Assembly: GCA_024762535.1 (NCBI GenBank)
Contig: JANTHG010000005.1
Location: forward strand, 1 to 41,445
DNA from: Calditrichaceae bacterium
GTDB taxonomy: Bacteria > Calditrichota > Calditrichia > Calditrichales > Calditrichaceae
DNA: 41,445 nucleotides
Direction: 5' to 3'
Part shown: positions 27,824 to 38,049 of the stretch, piece after piece
Layout of the letters: each line of letters begins with the position of its first letter
How positions within the stretch are numbered: the stretch's first letter is position 1
Program-made: the position numbers and the translations under genes
Notes under the pieces: model-generated
Told to the model about the DNA's origin: nothing
Database searches by the model: none
Seen by the model: the letters and a program-made list of their open reading frames with translations, nothing else

Positions 27824-30800
27824 ATGAAAAAAACTTTGCTAGTAAGCACAATCATACTTTTTAGTATTGGAGCAGGTATCCATTCACTAAAAACGATTTC
27901 ACATTCCAATAATGAAACACAGGCTTACCGCAATCCAAAATTATTACGTCAACATCTCTTTCAGCACAAAAAGGAAGCAAAGAAACATCAAAAATACGAC
28001 CGGCCGGACCAGGCAATGCAGGAAGAAGTATTACTGCGTTCCGAATTGGGCAAGCCCTTTTCTTACAAGGGAAGCTGGCGCCTCGCGGCCCAAAAAGAGG
28101 CTTTGCAACAACCCCGTCTGTTTAAAACATCCGGCGAGCTTATTTGGGAAGAAAAAGGCCCTGGCAATGTTGGCGGCCGAACCCGCGCCATCGTGGTTCA
28201 TCCACGGCAGGCAGATACCTGGTGGGCCGGCGCTGTTGGGGGTGGTGTGTGGAAAACAACTGACCGTGGCAGCAGCTGGAACTGTTTAACCGACAGCCTG
28301 CCCGTCTTATCGGTAACTACCATGGCCCTTTGTAAAAGCCACCCGGACACCCTCTACTTTGGTACCGGTGAAGGGTTTTACAATTCCGATGCTATTGTTG
28401 GCGATGGTATTTTTCGTACCAATGACGGTGGTATGCACTGGGAACAACTGTCCTCCACCATATCCAACACCGACTTTCGCTATGTAAACCGACTGATCGT
28501 TCATCCGGAAAATCCGGATACGGTTTTGGCAGCTACGAACGAAGGCGTTTATAAATCTGTAGACGGCGGCACTTCCTGGGATGAGATTTTTAATATCGGA
28601 AATCGTGTACAACAAATTCTGGCAAATCCGAAAAACTTCCATACTTTATTTATTGCTGTCAACAGCAAAGGTATTTACAAATCCACTGATATGGGTACTG
28701 AATGGAATAAAGTAAGCGATGAAATAACCAGCCACTACCGTATCGAAATGGCTATTTCCGAAACTGACACCAATTACGTGTACGCTTCTGCTGTGAATGG
28801 CGATTCGGGCTTACGCGGATTTTATCAATCCACGGACGGCGGTCAAAACTGGACCGATCTTGGAAGTAGCACCAACTGGTTAGGCGGCCAGGGCTGGTAT
28901 GACAATACCTTACTGGTAAGTCCATTAAATCCAAATACCGTTTTTGTAGGCGGTATTGATTTGTACCGGGTGGATGCGTCTTCCCAGCCGGCAAATGTTA
29001 CGCCCATTAGCCAGTGGTACGGTGGCAACGGCCTGCCCTATGTGCATGCTGATCAACACGCAATCGTTGCCATTACCACATCCGATACTTCTTTTGCGCT
29101 GATTGCCGGTAACGACGGCGGTGTATTTTTATCGGAAGATAAAGGGGAAAACTGGGTTAGCAAGGATAACGGATATAATGTAACCCAATTCTATGATGCG
29201 GATAAAAATCCCTTTAGCAAATACTATATTGCCGGCGCTCAGGATAACGGGACCAATGTTTCACCGGAGAATCCGGACAAAACCGCTTCATGGAGCGAGC
29301 CGGTTGGGGGAGATGGCTTCGATTGCGCCTGGGATAAAGAAGATTACGAAACCGTATATGCCACTCTGTACAGTTCACGTATCTATCGTTCCGCTGATGG
29401 CGGCGAACATTTTGGCGATGCTACCAACGGACTGCCGGAAAGCGATGTCTTTCATACGCCATTGGCCATGGATCCGCATAATTCTCAAAAACTTTTTACT
29501 ATTTCCGAATCCGATAAGGTTTATTACACCACAGACGGTGCGCACAATTGGCAGGGCGTTTATTGTGACTTAGATGGTCGTCGATGGGTCAAAATATCTG
29601 TTTCGGAAGCAGATTCCAACATTGTGTGGGCGGCTTCAACCAATAGCCATATCAATGTTTCGACTGACGGAGGCCGGACTTTTCAATTGGTCAACAATCC
29701 TGACAACAGCTTTACGGCTTATGTTACCGGGCTGGCGACCAATCCCGTTGACAGCGCAACCGTTCTGGCAACTTTCGGTGTTTATGATCATGGCAAAATT
29801 TTTCGTTCGCACGACCTCGGCAATTCCTGGGAAAACATCACTGGCAATCTTCCCGAAATTCCGGTGCACTGCGCTTTAATTATGCCCTACGATTCTACTG
29901 AAATCTGGGTTGGAACGGATATCGGCTTGTTTATTTCGCACGATAATGGTGCACACTGGGATTATTCAAACCAAAATTTACCAGCTGTATCCATTCGCCG
30001 GCTTAAAATAGTGGGGAAGGAAATTGTGGCAGCCACCCATGGCCGTGGCGTCTGGTCTGTAATCAACGACAAACTGGATCAACAGGAAATCCCGCTCAAT
30101 CCACCGCGTCTTGCAGGGTTGAACTATCCAGACGCCAACACCGGTGCGCTTAAAATCAACTTTACACCACGCGGGGAATACGATTCCCTAACCATTAGCG
30201 TTAACGATGAAATCGTTGAAACCGTTACACAGTTTACGGCTTATCAGGATACATTTGTTGTTATCTCAACAACGATCCCCGATTATCTTGATATTTTAAT
30301 CCATGCCTATAAAGATGCACAAATTCTGGATTCCGACGTTCAGTCTATTGCCACCTATGATGTTATTGACAGCCTGCAGGAGAATTTCGACAGCGGCAGT
30401 AGTTATTTTGAAGGCGATTTCACCATTTCAAAAGACAATGGGTTTAGTTCCAATGCTTTGCACACGGTTCATCCTTATGGAAATCAACAGGAATACATCG
30501 CCGTTTTGGCTGCACCTTTACACATAAGCGAAGGATTGCGTTTACGTTACAAAGATGTCGCTTTGGTGGAACCGGGTGAAGTGAATGCCAGCTATCCGGA
30601 TGAGCAGATGTGGGATTATGCCGCTGTTGAATACAGTACGGATGGATTTACCTGGAATTTATTATGCGAGCCTTATGACTCCCGTTTTCATGAAGACTGG
30701 AAGTTTTATTATGATAACAACATCGATGCAGATGAATTCTTGTTTCAGGAACACGAACTATTTATTGCCGATTCCATCGGAAGCGATACCAATGCATATC

Positions 30801-31177
30801 TTCGTTTTCGCTTGTTTGCAGATGCGTATACAACCGGTTGGGGATGGACTATTGACGATATTTACGTTGGCACCCAACCTCCCACCGGTATAGAAGGAAC
30901 CAATCCGGTTATTTATTCGTATGAATTGAAAACGAATTATCCAAATCCTTTTAACCCGAGCACAGTCATCGGCTATCAGCTGGCAGCTGCCGGCCGGGTA
31001 CAATTGGATATATTCAATACGCTTGGGCAAAAGGTTAAAACATTGGTGGATCAACAGCAAAAACCGGGAAAATATTCGGTTACATTTAATGCTGCTACAT
31101 TAGCGAGCGGCGTCTATTTTTACCGAATTAAGGCCGGGAACTTTAGCCAGACACGCAAAATGATTTTATTACGATAA
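27824..31177 (+). CDS. Secreted sortilin/BNR-repeat (VPS10-like propeller) protein with T9SS type A C-terminal sorting domain
   Basis: Multiple S/TTDGGxxW repeats (KSVDGGTSWDE, QSTDGGQNWTD, HDNGAHWDY); C-terminus NYPNPFNPSTVIGYQLAAAGRVQLDIFNTLGQKVKTLVDQ...ASGVYFYRIKAGNFSQTRKMILLR. ATG at 27824 has GGGAG upstream. Confidence 0.93.
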   Translation: MKKTLLVSTIILFSIGAGIHSLKTISHSNNETQAYRNPKLLRQHLFQHKKEAKKHQKYDRPDQAMQEEVLLRSELGKPFSYKGSWRLAAQKEALQQPRLFKTSGELIWEEKGPGNVGGRTRAIVVHPRQADTWWAGAVGGGVWKTTDRGSSWNCLTDSLPVLSVTTMALCKSHPDTLYFGTGEGFYNSDAIVGDGIFRTNDGGMHWEQLSSTISNTDFRYVNRLIVHPENPDTVLAATNEGVYKSVDGGTSWDEIFNIGNRVQQILANPKNFHTLFIAVNSKGIYKSTDMGTEWNKVSDEITSHYRIEMAISETDTNYVYASAVNGDSGLRGFYQSTDGGQNWTDLGSSTNWLGGQGWYDNTLLVSPLNPNTVFVGGIDLYRVDASSQPANVTPISQWYGGNGLPYVHADQHAIVAITTSDTSFALIAGNDGGVFLSEDKGENWVSKDNGYNVTQFYDADKNPFSKYYIAGAQDNGTNVSPENPDKTASWSEPVGGDGFDCAWDKEDYETVYATLYSSRIYRSADGGEHFGDATNGLPESDVFHTPLAMDPHNSQKLFTISESDKVYYTTDGAHNWQGVYCDLDGRRWVKISVSEADSNIVWAASTNSHINVSTDGGRTFQLVNNPDNSFTAYVTGLATNPVDSATVLATFGVYDHGKIFRSHDLGNSWENITGNLPEIPVHCALIMPYDSTEIWVGTDIGLFISHDNGAHWDYSNQNLPAVSIRRLKIVGKEIVAATHGRGVWSVINDKLDQQEIPLNPPRLAGLNYPDANTGALKINFTPRGEYDSLTISVNDEIVETVTQFTAYQDTFVVISTTIPDYLDILIHAYKDAQILDSDVQSIATYDVIDSLQENFDSGSSYFEGDFTISKDNGFSSNALHTVHPYGNQQEYIAVLAAPLHISEGLRLRYKDVALVEPGEVNASYPDEQMWDYAAVEYSTDGFTWNLLCEPYDSRFHEDWKFYYDNNIDADEFLFQEHELFIADSIGSDTNAYLRFRLFADAYTTGWGWTIDDIYVGTQPPTGIEGTNPVIYSYELKTNYPNPFNPSTVIGYQLAAAGRVQLDIFNTLGQKVKTLVDQQQKPGKYSVTFNAATLASGVYFYRIKAGNFSQTRKMILLR

Positions 31178-31202
31178 TGACTAATTAACAGAAAGGAAGA
31201 AC

Positions 31203-31706
31203 ATGGCCGCATTAAAGGCAACCATTGTCACCAATAAAGGTGATATCCATTTAAATTTATTTGAGGACAAAGCACCTGTAACAGTTGCAAATTTCATTAA
31301 CCTGGCCCAACATGGGTTCTACGACAACCTTACATTTCATCGTGTAATTGACGACTTCATGATTCAGGGCGGCTGCCCACGCGGCGACGGACGAGGCGGC
31401 CCCGGCTACCGTTTTGAAGATGAATTTTCTTCTGACCTGCGGCATGACCAACCCGGGAAATTATCCATGGCTAATGCCGGACCCAACACAAATGGAAGCC
31501 AGTTTTTCATTACCCATGTTCCAACACCATGGCTAGACGGTAAACACACAATCTTTGGCGCCGTGGAATCTCAGTCCGATATGGACGTAGTTAATTCCAT
31601 TATGCAAAGCGATACCATTAAAACGATAACAATCGAAGGAGACAGCACAACTTTACTGGCACAATATCAAAACCGTGTTGATGAATGGAATAAGCAACTA
31701 AATTAG
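31203..31706 (+). CDS. Peptidyl-prolyl cis-trans isomerase, cyclophilin type
   Basis: [48 protein letters not shown]...[22 protein letters not shown]. Confidence 0.97.
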   Translation: MAALKATIVTNKGDIHLNLFEDKAPVTVANFINLAQHGFYDNLTFHRVIDDFMIQGGCPRGDGRGGPGYRFEDEFSSDLRHDQPGKLSMANAGPNTNGSQFFITHVPTPWLDGKHTIFGAVESQSDMDVVNSIMQSDTIKTITIEGDSTTLLAQYQNRVDEWNKQLN

Positions 31707-31714
31707 AACAGACT

Positions 31715-32965
31715 ATGAGAGCTATGCTACAACCGAAATCTGCAACGACATCAATCCCGGAACGGAAACGTCTGGGATTGCTGTATGACCGTTACCGTCA
31801 TGAATACCAGGAAACGTTAAATAGATTATATAAACAAATTCGTAAATTACTGGTAAAAACGGATATTAATTTTAACATTAAATACCGTTTAAAAACATTT
31901 GACAGTTATTTTGAAAAATTATTACGTATGCGCAGGGAAGGTGAAAGCTTTACACTGCTCAATGATTTGCTGGGTATGCGGGTTATTGTTCCCTTTTTGG
32001 AAGATGTCCAGCAGGTACAAAATATTATTTCTAAACATTTCCGAATTGTTGAAATAGAGCACAAAGGTGCTAAAAATTCATTCCGGGAATTCAGTTACGA
32101 TTCGATTCATATTCTGGTTGATATATCCGAAGCGCACACCGGAACCACTATCCCCTATATGCGTAAAGTCTGCGAAATTCAAATTCGGACGATTTTACAG
32201 GATGCCTGGGCCGAAGTAGAGCATGAATTGATTTATAAAGCCGACTTAAAACTACCCAACCATTCTATCAAACGAAAACTTGCTTCGTTAAATGCCTCAT
32301 TAACTCTGTCGGATATTATTTTTCAGGAAATCCGCGATTACGAAAAAGGGCTGGCGCACTGGCGTGAACAAAGGCACGAAAGCTTTTTGGAAAAGGTAAA
32401 AGAAGATTCGCCCATATCTTTAATGGACACACTATCCAATCCGGAACTACCGGCAAAAGAAAAAATAGCCATGGAACCGTTAAAGCCTAAAAATTCTTTG
32501 GAAAAAGATATTTTTGAAGCCTTGGAAGCGCATAGTTCCCATAAATACAGCGTTGCCATTAGTATCTACAACCGTATTCTACACAACCGTCTGGAACCAC
32601 GTATTCGTTCCATTATTTACAATCACCGGGGGATGGCACATTTTGTTCAATCTGAATACCAAAAAGCTTTAAAAGATTTTTCCAAAGCTATAAAATTTGA
32701 TAACCAGAACGCAAATGCACATAATAATCGCGGAATGACTTACAGAATCTTACAGGATTTCGCACATGCCCTGGATGATTTTACGGTTTCGCTGGATTTA
32801 AATCCCTATCAACACGAAACGTATCATATGCGTGCTCTAACATATCACGATATTAACGATTTTTCCAGTGCATTGGACAATTGCCATAAATCCTTAAACC
32901 TTAAACCGGATTTTAAACCGGCAAAATATTTAAAGAAGCTCATTACATCCAAGATGGGATATTAG
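31715..32965 (+). CDS. RelA/SpoT-type nucleotidyltransferase domain protein with C-terminal TPR repeats; no HD hydrolase domain
   Basis: NIKYRLKTFDSYFEKLLRM, LNDLLGMRVIVPFLEDV, REFSYDSIHILVDI, VCEIQIRTILQDAWAEVEHELIYK; TPRs YNHRGMAHFVQSEYQKALKDFSKAIKFDNQNANAHNNRGMTYRILQDFAHALDDFTVSLDLNP. Confidence 0.9.
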   Translation: MRAMLQPKSATTSIPERKRLGLLYDRYRHEYQETLNRLYKQIRKLLVKTDINFNIKYRLKTFDSYFEKLLRMRREGESFTLLNDLLGMRVIVPFLEDVQQVQNIISKHFRIVEIEHKGAKNSFREFSYDSIHILVDISEAHTGTTIPYMRKVCEIQIRTILQDAWAEVEHELIYKADLKLPNHSIKRKLASLNASLTLSDIIFQEIRDYEKGLAHWREQRHESFLEKVKEDSPISLMDTLSNPELPAKEKIAMEPLKPKNSLEKDIFEALEAHSSHKYSVAISIYNRILHNRLEPRIRSIIYNHRGMAHFVQSEYQKALKDFSKAIKFDNQNANAHNNRGMTYRILQDFAHALDDFTVSLDLNPYQHETYHMRALTYHDINDFSSALDNCHKSLNLKPDFKPAKYLKKLITSKMGY

Positions 32966-35900
32966 ATATTTATTGTTTTTTGGATTGTTCGAATTAATGT
33001 GTCCGGATCAAAAGGTTTTTGCAGAAATTGGATACCATCTTCTTTTACTCCATGTTGGAATATTTCGTCATCCGTATAACCAGACATAAAAATGGCTGGA
33101 ACATCAGGAGCCGTTTTCTGAAGAATACGCACCATTTCCATGCCACTCATTCCCGGCATCACCACATCACTTAAAATCAGATCAATTTCATTTTTATGTA
33201 AATCAAAAAGTTGCAGCCCCTTATTTCCACTGTCTGCAATGTAAGATTTATAACCATACAATTTTAACATTTTGCTAATCATCGAACGAACACTATTTTC
33301 ATCTTCAATGACTAAAATGGTTTTATTACTGTCAGATATTACCACTTCACCCTGAGCCTCTTCTTCTTGATCACTTACTTTTTCGGACTGTGGTAAATAG
33401 ATGGAGAACATACTTCCCTGCCCCGGTTCACTTTCTACAAGAATATAACCATCACTTTGCTTAACAATACCGAACACAGTTGAAAGACCAAGACCGGTTC
33501 CTTTACCTGTTTCTTTTGTGGTAAAAAAGGGATCAAATATTTTAGTAAGCCACTTCTTTTCAATCCCTACCCCACTATCAGATACATGAATCCCAATATA
33601 GGATCCGGCTCGTGGATCTCTAACAGCATGAAGTTCTTTTTCTGAGGAAATATTTTCAGTACAAATCAGTAATTGCCCGCCATTCGGCATCGCATCTTTT
33701 GCATTTACCACTAAATTCATCAGAACCTGTTCCATCTGTCCGGGGTCTGCTAAAACTGGTTTTAAATCGGATTCCAGTTCCAATTTCAACTGTATATTTT
33801 CGCCTATTAAGCGTTTCAATAATTTATACAGGTTGGTTATTAACTGATTTAAATCTAAAACCTTGGGTTTCAATAGCTGCTTTCTGCTAAATGCCAGTAA
33901 CTGTCTCGTTAGCGTTTGGGCGCGTTCACTGGCTTCATCGATTTCATGAATACTTGCGAGAATATCTTCAGTTGCATTGGTGTTTTTTAATAACAAAAAA
34001 CTGTATCCACGTATAACTGAAAGTAGATTATTAAAATCATGTGCTACACCACCGGCCAAATTACCTATGGCTTCCATCTTTTGAGCTTGCCTTAATTTTT
34101 CTTCCAATTCAACCTGTGCAGTGGTTTCTGCCATAACACAAAGCACCAAAGGTTTGTCATCTCCCTCATTTTTTAAGGGTTGAAAGGAAATATGAAAATA
34201 TACCGGTTTTTCATTCCGGGTAATTTCTACACTTATTTCTTGTCCGGTATTAGCCTTGAGAACATTTACGGTAGTATGCATAAAATCCTCAAGGAGTTCA
34301 GTAGGTAAAAACTGTTTTATGTTTCGACCGCTCAGCTCCTCCGGTAAACCATTTAAATAGGAAGCGGCCCTATTATTTAAAAAATAGAGAATCCCGTTGT
34401 GATCAATGGTAAGAATACCTTCATCAATACTTTCCACAAGAGTTCTATATTTTGATTCTGATGTACGCAGTAATTCTTCGACCTGCTGGCGAATAATAAT
34501 TTGTTCATTTAATTGTTTGTTAATGATCTCTAATTCTTTATTACGGTTCCGAATGGCACGAATCCGCAATTTAAATAAAAAGTAGCCAATAGAAACAAAT
34601 AGCAAAACCACCAAAGACCAGAACCACCAGGTTAGCCAAAATGGAGTTTGAATCCGGAAGCGAATATTCTCTTTTTTTTCTACCCATTCACCACCATAGG
34701 ATTTTCCTTTTATATGGAGTGTGTATGCGCCTGACGGGAGGTTCAAAAATGTAATGAGGTGACTGGCCCCCAAATTCTGCCAATTCCTGTTTAATCCTTC
34801 CAGCTTATATTGAAAGCGGTTAATATTGGGGCTCTTAAAATTTGTAAGGAACAGATCAAACATAAAAATGTACGAATTGTACGGTAAGCTTATCGAACGA
34901 CCGTTATAGATGGCGTCGTAAAATAAACGTTTATAATCCGAATTTGAATTATTAGGTACAATATTAACCTCAGATATTTCGATATTATCCTTAAGCTTTG
35001 CTGAGCTTAATTCTTTCGGTGGATAAAAAGCCGTAATTCCGTCGGAATTGCAGAACAAGAGCTGGCCGTCTGTTGCGCGGTAACTCTCACCTTGCGAAAA
35101 AATTGGATTAGCAAGTCCGTCCAGGTAATTGAAGTTTGTAATCTTTTTCGTTTTATATTGAAAACGGCTTAATCCCAAACCATGGCTCAGCCATATATTT
35201 CCATACACATCCGAAAGCATACAGTACAATTTATCTGTTATAAAGCCATCCCGTAATGTATAGTGATGAAATTTTTTAGTTGCCGGATTGTATTCGAAGA
35301 ATCCTATTTGACTTGTAAAATATACCATTCCTTCTTTATTAATTAGAATACTTCGGATTGATCCCTTTTTAAAATTGATTTCTGTTTTTATGCTCTTTGT
35401 ATTTTCGTCATATGTCAGAATTTTCCCTTTACTCCCGGCCATATATATAGTATGATCTGGTGACTCGGTTAGAGAGAAAATATGTAGCTGCCTTTTTTTT
35501 AACTTCTCTACATAATGCAGAGGGAAATACTTCGTTTCCTTTGTACCGGGCTTAAATAAAATGAGTCCTCCGTAAATAGGAGAGATCCAGATTCTTTTTT
35601 TAGAATCCATGAACGCTGTCTGAATACGCTCTAACTGTTGCCTGTCTCCATATACAATCTTTTCTTTTTTAAAAGAACCCGTTTGTTTATGAAACCGTAA
35701 TATGCCTTCCTTGGATGTAAAAACCCACAAATGCGTTTTATCATTAGCGATAATTTTTTTTATTCCATTCTTTTTATGGGAAGAAGAAAATGGAAATTTC
35801 TTAATTTTATTGGTTTTAGGATTGTATTGCAACAAGATGGTCTTATGCAGGCTTCCAATCCAAATGTAGCCATCCGAATCTTTATAAACTGACCATAGTT

Positions 35901-36957
35901 TAAGCTTCTTGGCACCATCAATTTTATAGGGATAAAAATTAATCCCACGGCTATTGAAGCGTCCGACACCCGTATTACTGCCTCCCAGCCAGGCCAGACC
36001 ATTTCGATCCAGATAAATAGTATTCAACCGTTCACTTAAAAAGGCGGAACCATTCGGATCATAGCTTTGATATTTAACCAATGTATTAATTTTTCTATCT
36101 AACCTGTATAGCCCGTTTTCATAAAACGAGGCCCAAACATCCGTATCTGAACATATAAAGCCCGAAATATACTTACCATTACTAATACTGTTTCGGATGG
36201 GGATTATCTTAACTGTTTTCTGCATGGGATTAAACCGTACCAGGCCGAAATTGTAAACAGCCATCCACAAATTACCTTCATAATCTAACTTAATCTTTGT
36301 TATTTTAGTACCATGAACTGGTAAGTCATACTCAGACGTCAATTGCTCTGAGTTTAGGTTTAATCGGTACAGACCTTTATCGGTACCCAGCCAAAGATTG
36401 TTTTTCTTGTCCTTTTCAATGGATAAAACCAATATATTTGTTTCCGATGGAAAATTTAAGATTTTCTTTATATTATATTTTTTTATGGTTTTATTCCGGT
36501 AATCTGTTTTTATCAATACGTTTTTAGCTCCAAGCCAATACATATATGCAGAATCAGCATATACGGTAATAATTCTTTTATCACTTCGTGAGAGAGTTGT
36601 ATCCTGATTCCACCATTTCAGCGGTTGAATCGTTTGGATAATACGATCGTATCGAAACAAACCCGCCGTTGTCCCTATAAGCAGATCTCCGGCTTTATTA
36701 TTGATATCAGCAAGAGCATTAATTTCGATGTGGAAATTAGTATCTACAACAAAGGTTTTAAAATGGTATCCGTCATAACGATTCATCACATTCGCGGATG
36801 CAAACCACATAAAGCCTTTTGAGTCCTGAAAAATTTTTTTGATATTGTTACTTAAGAGGCCATCCTGCGTATTTAATGTTTTTATATATACTGTAGGAAC
36901 CTGAGCAAAGGTTACGGTAAAGGCGAGAAGCAGGAATATTGTCAGGAATCGTTTCAT
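32962..36957 (-). CDS. Hybrid two-component sensor: Reg_prop propellers, Y_Y_Y, TM, PAS, HisKA/HATPase, C-terminal REC
   Basis: Propeller motifs LWLGTDKGLYRL, IWIGSLHKTIL; NLAGGVAHDFNNLLSVIRGYSFLLL; DSGVGIEKKWLTKIFDPFFTTKETGKGTGLGLSTVFG; LILSDVVMPGMSG. Confidence 0.94.
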   Translation of the reverse strand: MKRFLTIFLLLAFTVTFAQVPTVYIKTLNTQDGLLSNNIKKIFQDSKGFMWFASANVMNRYDGYHFKTFVVDTNFHIEINALADINNKAGDLLIGTTAGLFRYDRIIQTIQPLKWWNQDTTLSRSDKRIITVYADSAYMYWLGAKNVLIKTDYRNKTIKKYNIKKILNFPSETNILVLSIEKDKKNNLWLGTDKGLYRLNLNSEQLTSEYDLPVHGTKITKIKLDYEGNLWMAVYNFGLVRFNPMQKTVKIIPIRNSISNGKYISGFICSDTDVWASFYENGLYRLDRKINTLVKYQSYDPNGSAFLSERLNTIYLDRNGLAWLGGSNTGVGRFNSRGINFYPYKIDGAKKLKLWSVYKDSDGYIWIGSLHKTILLQYNPKTNKIKKFPFSSSHKKNGIKKIIANDKTHLWVFTSKEGILRFHKQTGSFKKEKIVYGDRQQLERIQTAFMDSKKRIWISPIYGGLILFKPGTKETKYFPLHYVEKLKKRQLHIFSLTESPDHTIYMAGSKGKILTYDENTKSIKTEINFKKGSIRSILINKEGMVYFTSQIGFFEYNPATKKFHHYTLRDGFITDKLYCMLSDVYGNIWLSHGLGLSRFQYKTKKITNFNYLDGLANPIFSQGESYRATDGQLLFCNSDGITAFYPPKELSSAKLKDNIEISEVNIVPNNSNSDYKRLFYDAIYNGRSISLPYNSYIFMFDLFLTNFKSPNINRFQYKLEGLNRNWQNLGASHLITFLNLPSGAYTLHIKGKSYGGEWVEKKENIRFRIQTPFWLTWWFWSLVVLLFVSIGYFLFKLRIRAIRNRNKELEIINKQLNEQIIIRQQVEELLRTSESKYRTLVESIDEGILTIDHNGILYFLNNRAASYLNGLPEELSGRNIKQFLPTELLEDFMHTTVNVLKANTGQEISVEITRNEKPVYFHISFQPLKNEGDDKPLVLCVMAETTAQVELEEKLRQAQKMEAIGNLAGGVAHDFNNLLSVIRGYSFLLLKNTNATEDILASIHEIDEASERAQTLTRQLLAFSRKQLLKPKVLDLNQLITNLYKLLKRLIGENIQLKLELESDLKPVLADPGQMEQVLMNLVVNAKDAMPNGGQLLICTENISSEKELHAVRDPRAGSYIGIHVSDSGVGIEKKWLTKIFDPFFTTKETGKGTGLGLSTVFGIVKQSDGYILVESEPGQGSMFSIYLPQSEKVSDQEEEAQGEVVISDSNKTILVIEDENSVRSMISKMLKLYGYKSYIADSGNKGLQLFDLHKNEIDLILSDVVMPGMSGMEMVRILQKTAPDVPAIFMSGYTDDEIFQHGVKEDGIQFLQKPFDPDTLIRTIQKTINI

Positions 36958-36968
36958 GAAAATCGTTT

Positions 36969-37991
36969 CTAATCTTGAACTAAGGTTTGTAATTTTTTAA
37001 TTTTTTCCGCCTCACCAAGCACAATAACTTTATCATCATGCTTTAAAGTTAAATTAGAACCCGGGTTAAAATTCCACCGGGCAGAATCTTCATGTTTAAC
37101 GGCAAGCACAATGAGGCCTGTACGCTGAGGGATCTGGGCCTGGGCAAGCGTAATACCGTTAAAAGATGAATGGGGTGGGATGCTGATTTCTTCCATTCGT
37201 AAAGATAATCCCTCTTCACGCATCATCACTTCCAAAAAATTGATTACGGTCGGACGTAAAATTACCGAAGCCATTCGTGTACCTTCCACTAAGTTAGGGG
37301 AAATAACATACGTGGCGCCGGCATTGTACAATTTGCTTTCGGTACTTGGCTCTACGGATCGTGAAATAATAACTAAATTGGGATTTAAAGCCCGGGCGGA
37401 GACCACTACAAATAGATTATCAGCATCCAGTGATAAGGCGGAAATCAATCCACCGGCTTCTTCTATATTTGCTTCCTGAAGCACTTCATCTTTGGTTGCA
37501 TTGCCCTCAATAATATAAATACCAGGATAATGGTCACGTATATCGCTAACTATTTCGGGCTTTTCTTCTATGAGTACAAATTTCTTGTGAGCGCGTATAA
37601 ATTCATTAATAACAGCCACACCGGTATTGCCGCCACCACAAATGATGATATGTCCATTCAAACGGGAAATTTCCTGTTTCATCTTAAAAATCTTTCTTTT
37701 AGTTAAAAGTTCATTACGCACAAACCAACTGGTTACACTGGCGGAAAGCATAGCAATGACAACCATTCCAAACAGGACGAGTCCCATGGTTAACAAACGT
37801 CCGCCCGTACTTAAAGGAAACACTTCCTGAAAACCCACTGTAGAGAAGGATATAAAAGTCATGTATAGCGCATCAAACCAGTTTCGGCCTTCTATTTGCG
37901 CATACCCAAAGGTGCCGATTAAAAGCAAGAGGATGAGAACAAGCACAACGGTTATAAGATGTTGAAATAAATTCGTTTCGCTGCGCGCCAT
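36969..37991 (-). CDS. Two-TM ion channel with TrkA-N/TrkA-C (RCK) domains
   Basis: P-loop LYMTFISFSTVGFQEVFPLS; IIICGGGNTGVAVINEFIRAHKKFVLIEEKPE Rossmann; TrkA-C near the C-terminus. Start taken at MARSETN (37991), which removes the overlap with the GroES-like gene; the track start is 38090. Confidence 0.88.
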   Translation of the reverse strand: MARSETNLFQHLITVVLVLILLLLIGTFGYAQIEGRNWFDALYMTFISFSTVGFQEVFPLSTGGRLLTMGLVLFGMVVIAMLSASVTSWFVRNELLTKRKIFKMKQEISRLNGHIIICGGGNTGVAVINEFIRAHKKFVLIEEKPEIVSDIRDHYPGIYIIEGNATKDEVLQEANIEEAGGLISALSLDADNLFVVVSARALNPNLVIISRSVEPSTESKLYNAGATYVISPNLVEGTRMASVILRPTVINFLEVMMREEGLSLRMEEISIPPHSSFNGITLAQAQIPQRTGLIVLAVKHEDSARWNFNPGSNLTLKHDDKVIVLGEAEKIKKLQTLVQD

Positions 37992-38049
37992 TGCTTGTCC
38001 TGATTTAGTGTTTGGATGAAAGAAGTATTCGGAAAGAGCAAAACATACT

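Noticed and set aside
28307-31060. Antisense and alternate-frame ORFs across the BNR-repeat gene (e.g. 28307-28642, 29193-29573, 30585-30893)
   Set aside because: Shadow ORFs of a well-supported CDS with repeats in frame throughout.
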